Assembly: GCF_001700505.1 (NCBI RefSeq)
Contig: NZ_MAPV01000202.1
Span: forward strand, 1 to 32,056
Reading direction: 5' to 3'
Origin: Streptomyces mutomycini
GTDB taxonomy: Bacteria; Actinomycetota; Actinomycetes; Streptomycetales; Streptomycetaceae
Length of the DNA: 32,056 nt
A program made the translations under genes and the position numbers. Position 1 is the stretch's first letter; each line of letters starts with the position of its first letter. The notes under the pieces are model-generated. The model was not told where the DNA came from. It was given only the letters and a program-made list of their open reading frames with translations, and did not search any database. This document shows positions 1 to 6,632 of this stretch, one piece after another.

Positions 1-1
1 C

Positions 2-46
2 GAGGGGCTGGAGGCCGAGGGGCTGGAGGCCGAGGGCCTGGAGCCG
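2..46 (+). repeat. 15-bp in-frame tandem repeat (EGLEA units)
   Basis: Three consecutive 15-bp units (2-16, 17-31, 32-46) each encode EGLEA or EGLEP. The first two are identical and the third has diverged. The array probably continues upstream of the window. Being in frame, copy number change would lengthen or shorten the acidic stalk without breaking the protein. Confidence 0.75.
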
Positions 47-490
47 GTCGACGGTACGGACCCCTTGGAAGGCATGGAGGCGGGCGAGGACCCGGCAGCG
101 GCTTCGGGGCCTTCCTGGCCGGACGCGGGGACGGAGACAGGGACGGGGACGGAGGAGGACGAGGCGGGGACCGGTGACGAGGCCGGAACGCTTCGGCAGC
201 CCGGTGCCGACACGGAAACGGACCCCGGGACCGAGCCGGGAACACACCCCGGATCCGGGACCGGCCCCGGGTCCGCGAAGCCGCCCGTGCACCCGGGACA
301 CAGGCCCACGGCCACGCCCAGCCCCAGCCGGCCCTCCGGACACGTCGGGACGGGCGTCGGCGGCAGCGCCGCCCCCGACACGGCCCAGCTCGCGGCGGGC
401 GCCGGTCTCGTCGCGGCGGCAGCCGTCAGCGGCGTCCTGCTCCTGCGTCGCCGCCGCAGCACGGGCGCCCTGTACCGCGTCCACCGCTGA
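2..490 (+). CDS. C-terminal part of an acidic, repeat-rich surface protein, likely substrate of the adjacent sortase (5' end outside window)
   Basis: The frame is open from the first bases of the window, so the gene starts upstream. The visible 162 residues begin with an EGLEA repeat, pass through a low-complexity stretch rich in Glu, Asp, Gly, Thr and Pro, and end in a hydrophobic segment (about 20 residues, AGAGLVAAAAVSGVLLL) followed by four arginines and a short tail. That end is the layout of a sorting signal or membrane anchor. No LPXTG or LAXTG is present; the closest feature is a GTGVGGS stretch before the hydrophobic segment. The stop lies 23 bp before a class F sortase gene, so the two are probably co-transcribed and enzyme and substrate. 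The disordered acidic part would span or decorate the cell wall. Sortase attachment is inferred from context and layout, not from a known motif. Confidence 0.7.
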   Translation, partial: EGLEAEGLEAEGLEPVDGTDPLEGMEAGEDPAAASGPSWPDAGTETGTGTEEDEAGTGDEAGTLRQPGADTETDPGTEPGTHPGSGTGPGSAKPPVHPGHRPTATPSPSRPSGHVGTGVGGSAAPDTAQLAAGAGLVAAAAVSGVLLLRRRRSTGALYRVHR

Positions 491-513
491 GAGCGGCCGG
501 CGGAGGACGAGAC

Positions 514-1146
514 GTGGACAGGACGCCGCTGAAAGCCAGGGCCTGGCTGGTGGGCATCGCCGCACTGTGCGGCATATGGCTGGTCCAGAACGGCGCGGCC
601 GTCCGGACCGCCGCCCCCCAGCCGTCCACCGCCGAAGCCTTCACCGCGGGCCCCGGGCCACGGCCCGGCACACGGGTCGCCGAACCGCTGCGCGCCTCCG
701 AACCGGTCAGGATCCGCATCCCGGGGATCGGCGTGGACGCACCCCTCACGGGTCTCGGGCTGCGCGCGGACGGCAGCCTCGACGCACCGCCCGCCGAGGA
801 CCGCAATCTGGCGGGATGGTTCGAGGACGGCACCCCGCCCGGCGCGAAGGGCACCGCGGTGGTCGCCGGTCATGTCGACAACGCGGAGGGGCCGTCCGTG
901 TTCTACGGCCTCGGGTCCCTGAAGAAGGGAGCCGGGATCGAGATCGACCGCGGCGACGGCCGCACCGCCGTCTTCGCGGTCGACGCGGTCGAGGTGTACG
1001 AGAACGACGCCTTCCCGGACAAGCGGGTCTACGGCGCCACCCCGCACGCCTCGCTCCGGCTGATCACCTGCGGCGGCGGTTTCAACCGCGAGACCGGCTA
1101 CCAGGGCAACGTGGTGGCGTACGCCCACCTCACCGAGGTGCGATGA
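514..1146 (+). CDS. Class F sortase
   Basis: Membrane-anchored transpeptidase of 210 residues. It has an N-terminal hydrophobic anchor (about residues 10-25), a Pro/Ala-rich linker, and a sortase beta-barrel from about residue 65 to 210. The catalytic triad is visible: His120 in AGHVDN, Cys186 in LITCGG and Arg192 a few residues later. The short spacing of Cys and Arg and the IRIPGIGVDAPL start of the domain match the class F sortases of actinobacteria. The GTG start at 514 has a GGAGG seven bases upstream (502-506). The gene follows an acidic anchored protein by 23 bp, its likely substrate. The family cleaves a C-terminal sorting signal and joins the protein to a cell-wall nucleophile; the class F signal is poorly defined. 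Confidence 0.9.
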   Translation: MDRTPLKARAWLVGIAALCGIWLVQNGAAVRTAAPQPSTAEAFTAGPGPRPGTRVAEPLRASEPVRIRIPGIGVDAPLTGLGLRADGSLDAPPAEDRNLAGWFEDGTPPGAKGTAVVAGHVDNAEGPSVFYGLGSLKKGAGIEIDRGDGRTAVFAVDAVEVYENDAFPDKRVYGATPHASLRLITCGGGFNRETGYQGNVVAYAHLTEVR

Positions 1147-1201
1147 GGAGCGGACCACCCGACGGCCGAACCGTGACGCGCCGGGCAGCCTTCCAGCCTC
1201 C

Positions 1202-1391
1202 CCAGGACGCCGGTCAGCCCTGCCGCCGCCGTCGGACGCCGGTCAGCCGCACCGGCGCTGTCGGACACCGGTCAGCCGCACCGACGCTGTCGGACACCGG
1301 TCAGCCGCACCGGCGCCGTCGGACACCGGTCAGCCGCACCGGCGCCGTCGGACACCGGTCAGCCGCGCCGCCACCGTCGGACACCGGTCAG
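1202..1391. repeat. 29-bp tandem direct repeats, about 6.5 copies, each with a small hairpin
   Basis: The motif GTCGGACACCGGTCAG recurs at 1231 (with one base changed), 1260, 1289, 1318, 1347 and 1376, exactly 29 bp apart. A more diverged unit lies at 1202-1230. Each full unit holds CCGGT and ACCGG separated by 7 bases, so each transcript copy can fold a short stem-loop on either strand. The block sits between the convergent sortase and TauE-type genes, and its last partial unit contains the TGA stop of the minus-strand permease gene (1388-1390). The unit length is not a multiple of three and there are no unique spacers, so it is neither coding nor a CRISPR array. It could act as a bidirectional terminator and is a likely variable-number locus. 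Confidence 0.85.
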
Positions 1392-2179
1392 GCGGTCCAC
1401 TGGTCGAAGCCGAGCTTGGCGACCAGCGAGAACACCACGACCAGCAGGACCCCGCGGACGAACTCGCTGCCCTTCCTGAGAGCCATCCGCGCCCCGAACA
1501 TCCCGCCCGCCAGGTTGAATACGGCCATCAGCGCGGCCAGCTGCCACAGGACGGTGCCCTGGTAGGCGAACATCGCCAGCGCGCCGGCGTTGGTGCAGAC
1601 GTTCACGATCTTGGCGGTGGCTGACGCGGTGACGAGGTCGAGGTGGAGCACAGCCGTCAGCGCCAGCACCAGGAAAGTGCCGGTGCCGGGCCCGAACAGC
1701 CCGTCGTAGAAACCGATTCCGCCGCCGACCAGCACGATCGCGGTGACCGTACGGGCCCGGGTGACCTTCTTGCCCGCGCCGTCCCCGGCCGCCGCCGTGC
1801 CGAAGGACGGCCTCAGCATCACGAAGGCCGCGACGGCGAGCAGCACCACCATGATCACCGGGCGCAGCACGTCGCTGCTGATGCCCGCGGCGAAGAAGGC
1901 GCCCGTCATGGAGCCCGCGAGCGCCATGAGCCCGATCCGCACCGCGGTCCCCACCTGTACCGGCGCCTTGCGTACGTACGTCACGGCCGCACCGGTCGTG
2001 CCGACGATGGCGACGGCCTTGTTGGTGCCGAGAACGTGCGCGGCCGGAACGTTGGGGAGGCCCAGGAGCAGGGCGGGCAGGAGGAGGAGCCCGCCGCCGC
2101 CCACCACCGCGTCGATCCAGCCGGCCGCGGCGGCGGCCAGACAGAGGAAGACCAGGGTGGTGAGGGTTATCTCAGGCAT
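1388..2179 (-). CDS. TauE/SafE (TSUP) family membrane permease
   Basis: A 263-residue polytopic membrane protein with about seven to eight hydrophobic segments. It has the TSUP hallmark GWIDAVVGGGGLLLLPALL near the N-terminus and a second glycine-rich repeat, GFYDGLFGPGTGTF, in the second half. Family members move small anions such as sulfite, sulfoacetate or sulfonates; the substrate here cannot be read from sequence. The ATG at 2179 is preferred over the in-frame GTG at 2197 because an AAGG lies about 10 bases before it and none suits the GTG. The gene is divergent from the nitrite reductase operon, which makes an oxyanion or nitrite/sulfite role possible but unproven. The stop codon lies inside the last unit of the 29-bp repeat block. 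Confidence 0.85.
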   Translation of the reverse strand: MPEITLTTLVFLCLAAAAAGWIDAVVGGGGLLLLPALLLGLPNVPAAHVLGTNKAVAIVGTTGAAVTYVRKAPVQVGTAVRIGLMALAGSMTGAFFAAGISSDVLRPVIMVVLLAVAAFVMLRPSFGTAAAGDGAGKKVTRARTVTAIVLVGGGIGFYDGLFGPGTGTFLVLALTAVLHLDLVTASATAKIVNVCTNAGALAMFAYQGTVLWQLAALMAVFNLAGGMFGARMALRKGSEFVRGVLLVVVFSLVAKLGFDQWTA

Positions 2180-2266
2180 GCCCGCGACCTTAGGCACGTG
2201 GCGGGTACACCGTCCAACCGGCCCTGCCCGCCCTCACAGAGGGCGCCGTGACGCGCTGAGCGCAAG

Positions 2267-2304
2267 GTTCCTCCAGGGAAACAGGAGGGATGCGGTCGGG
2301 TAAC
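2267..2304 (+). promoter_or_regulatory. Candidate GlnR-type operator upstream of the nitrite reductase operon
   Basis: GTTCC (2267), GAAAC (2278), GATGC (2289) and GTAAC (2300) are spaced exactly 11 bp apart, the periodicity of GlnR boxes (gTnAC-n6-GaAAC repeats). Only GAAAC and GTAAC are good half-sites. GlnR control of nirB is known in Streptomyces. The site is 24 bp before the first ATG of the operon, which has no clear ribosome binding site. The site is a weak match. Confidence 0.3.
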
Positions 2305-2327
2305 ACCCGCCGCGCACTCTCGATGGC

Positions 2328-3572
2328 ATGAGGACAGAGACGGAGAACGCGGCACGGGTGGTGGTGATCGGCGCCGGGATGGCGGGCGCACGGCTCGCCG
2401 CCCGGGTCCCCGGTGTCACCGTCATCGGCGAGGAGGCGCACGCACCGTACAACAGGGTGCTGCTGGCCGAGGTGCTCGCCGGCCGGTACGAGCCGGACGT
2501 GATCGCGCTGCCGCCCGCCGGTGTGCGGCGCGGGGTGCGTGTCGTGCGGATCGACCGGGCGGAGCGTCAGGTGGTCTGCGACGACGGCAGTGTGACCGGC
2601 TACGAGCGCCTGGTGCTGGCCACCGGCTCCAACCCGGTACTGCCGCCGCTGCGGGGGCTCGGCCACATGCTGCCCGACGGGGTGCATCCCTTCCGCACCC
2701 TCGACGACTGCCTGGCCCTGCGCGCCGCGGCGCGCCCCGGCGTACGCGCCGTCGTCATCGGCGGCGGGCTGCTCGGGGTGTCGGCCGCCCGCGCGCTGGC
2801 GGAGTGCGGCGCCCAGGTGGTGCTGGCCCAGCAGGGCGAGCACCTCATGGAGCGGCAGCTGGACGCCGAGGCGGCCGGGATGCTGCGCGGCCATCTGGAG
2901 GCCCTGGGCGTCGAGGTGCACACCGAGTGCCGGGTGCGCGGGCTGCGCTGCACCGACGGGGACGCACCGGCGGTGCGGGCCGTCGAACTCGCCGACGGCT
3001 ATGAGCTGGAGGCCGAGATCACGGTGCTGGCCTGCGGGGTCCGCCCCAGGGCGGGTCTGGCGCAGGCGGCCGGTCTCGAGGTCCGCAAGGGCGTCGTCGT
3101 GGACGACGAGCTGCGCACCTCGGACCCGTACATCCACGCCGTCGGCGACTGCGCCGAACATGACGGGACGGTCTACGGACTGGCGGGCGCCGCGCTCGAA
3201 CAGGCCGACGTGCTGGCCGAGGTACTGGCCGGCCGCCCCGCCCGCTACGGGGGCACCCGGGCGCTGACCCGGCTCACCCTGCGCTCCCCCTCGGCCGCCC
3301 CCGTCGTCGCCGGTGCTTCCGGAGCCGGCGGACTCGACCTGGCCGCCTTCGGCGACTCCCGCCCGATGCCCGGCGACGACGTGGTCCGGCTGGCCGACGC
3401 CACCCGGGGCGCCTACCGCACGGTCGTCGTCCGGGGCGACCGGCTGGCGGGCGGGGTGCTGTTCGGCGATCTCGCCGCGGTCGGCACCCTCGCCCGGACC
3501 TGGCAGGACGACGACCCCCTCCCCGCCGACATGTCCCTGCTCCACCTGCTCACCAACGACGGAGGCTTCTGA
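2328..3572 (+). CDS. FAD/NAD(P)-dependent oxidoreductase of the nitrite reductase operon (NirB N-terminal-like)
   Basis: A 414-residue pyridine nucleotide-disulfide oxidoreductase-type flavoprotein. The FAD Rossmann motif is at residues 15-20 (GAGMAG), the LVLATGS strand near 95-101, the NAD(P)-binding motif at about 145-150 (GGGLLG), and the second FAD motif VGDC at 272-275. It aligns over its length with the first ~415 residues of NirB in the next gene, including the PYNRVLL/AYDRVQL segment, but has no Fe-S or siroheme domains. Its stop overlaps the nirB ATG by one base (TGATG), so translation is probably coupled. It may be a second electron-entry subunit passing NAD(P)H electrons to nitrite reductase; that role is inferred from position. 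The gene has no obvious Shine-Dalgarno sequence and could be read from a leaderless or near-leaderless transcript. Confidence 0.85.
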   Translation: MRTETENAARVVVIGAGMAGARLAARVPGVTVIGEEAHAPYNRVLLAEVLAGRYEPDVIALPPAGVRRGVRVVRIDRAERQVVCDDGSVTGYERLVLATGSNPVLPPLRGLGHMLPDGVHPFRTLDDCLALRAAARPGVRAVVIGGGLLGVSAARALAECGAQVVLAQQGEHLMERQLDAEAAGMLRGHLEALGVEVHTECRVRGLRCTDGDAPAVRAVELADGYELEAEITVLACGVRPRAGLAQAAGLEVRKGVVVDDELRTSDPYIHAVGDCAEHDGTVYGLAGAALEQADVLAEVLAGRPARYGGTRALTRLTLRSPSAAPVVAGASGAGGLDLAAFGDSRPMPGDDVVRLADATRGAYRTVVVRGDRLAGGVLFGDLAAVGTLARTWQDDDPLPADMSLLHLLTNDGGF

Positions 3573-6157
3573 TGCCGGTGTCCACTCCCCCGACCGCCCC
3601 CACCGCAGGCGTGCCGACCATCGTGGTCGTCGGACACGGCATGGTCGGACAGCGGTTCCTGGAGGCGCTCGCCGACCGCGGCCTGACCGCCGCCGCGGGT
3701 ACCGCCAGGGTCGTCGTGCTCTGTGAGGAGCCCCGCCCCGCGTACGACCGGGTGCAGCTGACCTCGTACTTCTCCGGGAAGACACCGGAGGACCTCTCCC
3801 TCGTCGAGCCGGGCTTCATGGAGCGCCACGGCGTCGAACTGCGCGTCGGCGACCCGGCGGAGAGCGTCGACCGTGAGGAGCGCACCGTCACCGCGCGCTC
3901 CGGGGAGACCTTCTCCTACGACACGCTCGTGCTGGCCACCGGTTCGTACCCCTTCGTCCCGCCCGTTCCCGGCAAGGACTCCGAGGGCTGCTTCGTCTAC
4001 CGCACCATCGAGGACCTCCTCGCGATCGAGGAGTACGCGAAGGGCGCGAAGACGGGCGCCGTGGTCGGCGGCGGGCTGCTCGGCCTGGAGGCCGCGGGCG
4101 CGCTCAAGGGCCTCGGGCTGGAGACGCACGTCGTGGAGTTCGCCCCCCGGCTGATGCCGGTCCAGGTCGATGACGGCGGCGGCGCAGCGCTGCTGCGCAC
4201 CATCGAGAACATGGGCCTCTCCGTCCACACGGGCGTGGGCACACAGGAGGTCACCGCGGGCGAGGACGGCCGGGTCGACGGCATGGCGCTGTCGGACGGC
4301 TCCTCGCTCGAGACCGACCTCGTCGTCTTCTCCGCCGGCGTACGCCCCCGGGACCAGCTGGCGCGCGACTGCGGGCTGGCGGTCGGCCCCCGCGGCGGCA
4401 TCATCGTCGACGAGGAGTGCCGCACCTCCGACAGCGACGTCTTCGCGATCGGCGAGTGCGCGCTGGCCTCGGACGGCCGGGTCTACGGGCTGGTGGCGCC
4501 CGGTTACGAGATGGCTCTAGCCGTCGCCGAGGTGATCGCCGGCAACGCGGCGTCCTTCACCGGCGCGGACCTCTCGACGAAGCTGAAGCTGCTCGGTGTG
4601 GACGTCGCCTCCTTCGGCGACGCGCACGGCACGGCCGAGGGCTGCCTCGACGTCGTGTACGCGGACTCCCGGTCGGGCGTCTACAAGAAGCTGGTGATCG
4701 GCCAGGACGGCACGCTGCTCGGCGGTGTACTGGTCGGTGACGCCGAGCAGTACGGCACGCTGCGGCCGATGACCGGATCGGTGCTCCCCGTCGCCCCGGA
4801 GCAGCTGGTGCTGCCGGCAGGCGCGGGCGGCCCGGTCACCCTCGGCCCGTCCTCGCTGCCCGACGAGGCGGTGATCTGCTCCTGCCACAACGTCACCAAG
4901 GGCGCGATCTGCGAACACACCACGCTGCCCGAGGTGAAGAAGTGCACCAGGGCCGGCACGGGCTGCGGAAGCTGCGTCAAGGTCATCGGCCAGCTGCTGC
5001 CCCAGCCCGAGGACCAGGGGCTGTGCGGCTGCTTCGCGTACACCCGCAGCGAGCTGTACGAGATCGTCCGCACCCTCGGCGTGACGAGGTACGCCGACCT
5101 CCTCGACTCGCACGGCCGCGAGGCCGCCCGGGGCGGTGACGGCTGCGAGGTCTGCAAGCCCACGGTCGGCTCGGTCATCGCGTCGCTGGCTCCGACCGTC
5201 GGCGCGAGCGGCTACGTCCTGGACGGCGAGCAGGCCTCCCTGCAGGACACCAACGACCACTTCCTGGCCAACCTCCAGCGCAACGGCTCGTACTCCATCG
5301 TGCCGCGTATCCCCGGCGGCGAGATCACCCCGGAGAAGCTGATCGTGATCGGCGAGGTGGCCCGGGACTTCGGCCTCTACACGAAGATCACCGGCGGCCA
5401 GCGGATCGACCTGTTCGGCGCCCGCGTCGACCAGCTCCCGCTGATCTGGACCCGCCTCGTGGACGCGGGATTCGAGTCCGGGCACGCATACGGAAAGTCG
5501 CTGCGGACGGTCAAGTCCTGCGTGGGGCAGACCTGGTGCCGCTACGGCGTGCAGGACTCCGTGAAGATGGCGATCGACCTGGAGCTGCGCTACCGGGGCC
5601 TGCGCTCGCCGCACAAGCTCAAGTCGGCGGTCTCCGGCTGCGCCCGCGAGTGCGCGGAGGCCCGTGGCAAGGACTTCGGGATCATCGCGACCGCGCAGGG
5701 CTGGAACCTGTACGTGGGCGGCAACGGCGGCGCCACTCCCCGCCACGCCGACCTGCTCGCCCAGGACCTCTCCGACGCCGAACTGGTCCGTCTCATCGAC
5801 CGGTTCCTGATGTTCTACATCCGCACGGCGGACCGCCTGGAGCGCACCTCGACCTGGCTGGACCGGATCGAGGGCGGCCTGGACCACGTGCGCGACGTCG
5901 TCGTCCACGACTCGCTGGGCCTCTGCGGCGAGCTGGAGCGGCTGATGGCCGACCACGTCGCCGGCTACCGCGACGAGTGGGCCGAGACCATCAACGACCC
6001 GGAGCGGCTGCGGCGCTTCGTCACCTTCGTCAACGCCCCCGACGCCCCCGACCCCTCGGTCAAGTTCGTCCCGGAGCGCGACCAGGTCAAGCCCGACCTG
6101 GACATCCTCGCGGGTCCGGTGCTCGCCATCCGTACTCTTGAAGGGACTTCCTCCTGA
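3572..6157 (+). CDS. nirB: Nitrite reductase [NAD(P)H], large subunit
   Basis: Cytoplasmic assimilatory enzyme that reduces nitrite to ammonium with six electrons from NAD(P)H. The 861 residues hold all expected domains in order: FAD/NAD(P) reductase (about 15-310, GHGMVG and GGGLLG motifs); a BFD-like [2Fe-2S] domain with Cys436, Cys438, Cys465 and Cys468; a second BFD-like segment with Cys485, Cys487, Cys525 and Cys528; a ferredoxin-like half-domain (about 560-635); and the siroheme/[4Fe-4S] domain with Cys650, Cys656, Cys690 and Cys694 in the CX5C...CX3C pattern. Length is normal for the family. The ATG overlaps the stop of the upstream reductase gene, and the TGA overlaps the nirD ATG, giving a tightly coupled operon. 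Regulation by nitrogen status through GlnR is likely. Confidence 0.97.
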   Translation: MPVSTPPTAPTAGVPTIVVVGHGMVGQRFLEALADRGLTAAAGTARVVVLCEEPRPAYDRVQLTSYFSGKTPEDLSLVEPGFMERHGVELRVGDPAESVDREERTVTARSGETFSYDTLVLATGSYPFVPPVPGKDSEGCFVYRTIEDLLAIEEYAKGAKTGAVVGGGLLGLEAAGALKGLGLETHVVEFAPRLMPVQVDDGGGAALLRTIENMGLSVHTGVGTQEVTAGEDGRVDGMALSDGSSLETDLVVFSAGVRPRDQLARDCGLAVGPRGGIIVDEECRTSDSDVFAIGECALASDGRVYGLVAPGYEMALAVAEVIAGNAASFTGADLSTKLKLLGVDVASFGDAHGTAEGCLDVVYADSRSGVYKKLVIGQDGTLLGGVLVGDAEQYGTLRPMTGSVLPVAPEQLVLPAGAGGPVTLGPSSLPDEAVICSCHNVTKGAICEHTTLPEVKKCTRAGTGCGSCVKVIGQLLPQPEDQGLCGCFAYTRSELYEIVRTLGVTRYADLLDSHGREAARGGDGCEVCKPTVGSVIASLAPTVGASGYVLDGEQASLQDTNDHFLANLQRNGSYSIVPRIPGGEITPEKLIVIGEVARDFGLYTKITGGQRIDLFGARVDQLPLIWTRLVDAGFESGHAYGKSLRTVKSCVGQTWCRYGVQDSVKMAIDLELRYRGLRSPHKLKSAVSGCARECAEARGKDFGIIATAQGWNLYVGGNGGATPRHADLLAQDLSDAELVRLIDRFLMFYIRTADRLERTSTWLDRIEGGLDHVRDVVVHDSLGLCGELERLMADHVAGYRDEWAETINDPERLRRFVTFVNAPDAPDPSVKFVPERDQVKPDLDILAGPVLAIRTLEGTSS

Positions 6158-6516
6158 TGACGACCCAGACGATGGAAACGGCGCAGGACACCCGGACGAT
6201 CCAGCTCGCGGACGGGGACGGCTGGCTCACGGTCTGCGACCGTTCGCTGCTGACCCCGGGGCGCGGAGTGGCTGCGCTCCTCCCGGACGGCCGGCAGGTC
6301 GCGCTGTTCGTGGACCGGGCGGGACGTGCGTACGCGATCGACAACCGTGACCCGTTCACCGGTGCCTACGTCCTCTCCCGCGGCCTGGTCGGTTCGGCCG
6401 GGGGGCGGCCGTTCGTGGCGTCGCCGCTGCTGAAGCAGCGCTTCGACCTGGCGACGGGTGCGTGCCTGGACGACGACGACGTCACCGTGCCGGTCTTCCC
6501 GGTCCGCACGGACTGA
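6157..6516 (+). CDS. nirD: Nitrite reductase [NAD(P)H], small subunit
   Basis: A 119-residue Rieske-fold protein that partners NirB. It shows the NirD core (GRQVALFVDRAGRAYAIDNRDPFTGAYVLSRG) and ends with the FDL/TG/CL(D)/VPVFPVR strand pattern. The Cys-His cluster ligands of true Rieske proteins are absent; this is normal for NirD, which is a structural subunit. It overlaps nirB by one base and is the last gene of the operon. A hairpin lies 65 bp downstream. Confidence 0.93.
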   Translation: MTTQTMETAQDTRTIQLADGDGWLTVCDRSLLTPGRGVAALLPDGRQVALFVDRAGRAYAIDNRDPFTGAYVLSRGLVGSAGGRPFVASPLLKQRFDLATGACLDDDDVTVPVFPVRTD

Positions 6517-6525
6517 ACTCGCCCC

Positions 6526-6569
6526 GTTCATGACACGTTGGAGATCCGGCCACCGCGCGCCTCTACTGT
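6526..6569 (+). promoter_or_regulatory. Candidate PhoP-type (PHO box) promoter of the PhoX-like gene
   Basis: GTTCATG at 6526 and GTTGGAG at 6537 begin 11 bp apart, the spacing of PHO-box direct repeats. Only the first resembles the GTTCA core well. A TACTGT hexamer at 6564-6569 could serve as a -10 element, with the box replacing a -35. The downstream gene encodes a PhoX-family protein, a plausible phosphate-regulon member. This is a weak match. Confidence 0.25.
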
Positions 6570-6581
6570 CCTGACGTTCGA

Positions 6582-6607
6582 CCCGCCGGGCCGACCGGAC
6601 CGGCGGG
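6582..6607 (+). terminator. Stem-loop after nirD
   Basis: CCCGCCGG (6582-6589) and CCGGCGGG (6600-6607) form a perfect 8-bp stem with a 10-base loop. There is no T-run, as is usual in Streptomyces. It could end the nitrite reductase operon or lie in the leader of the PhoX-like gene. Confidence 0.4.
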
Positions 6608-6632
6608 CCCGCACGTCACCCGTGGAGTGATC

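Noticed and set aside
1202..1391. Regular 29-bp repeats resembling a CRISPR array
   Set aside because: Units abut directly with no unique spacers, and no cas genes are present; it is a plain tandem repeat.
4517..5956. 479-codon minus-strand frame opposite nirB
   Set aside because: Shadow frame with no family features; nirB on the other strand is complete.
6157..6516. NirD as a broken Rieske protein because the Cys-His ligands are absent
   Set aside because: Absence of the cluster ligands is normal for NirD; the rest of the fold and the operon position are intact.
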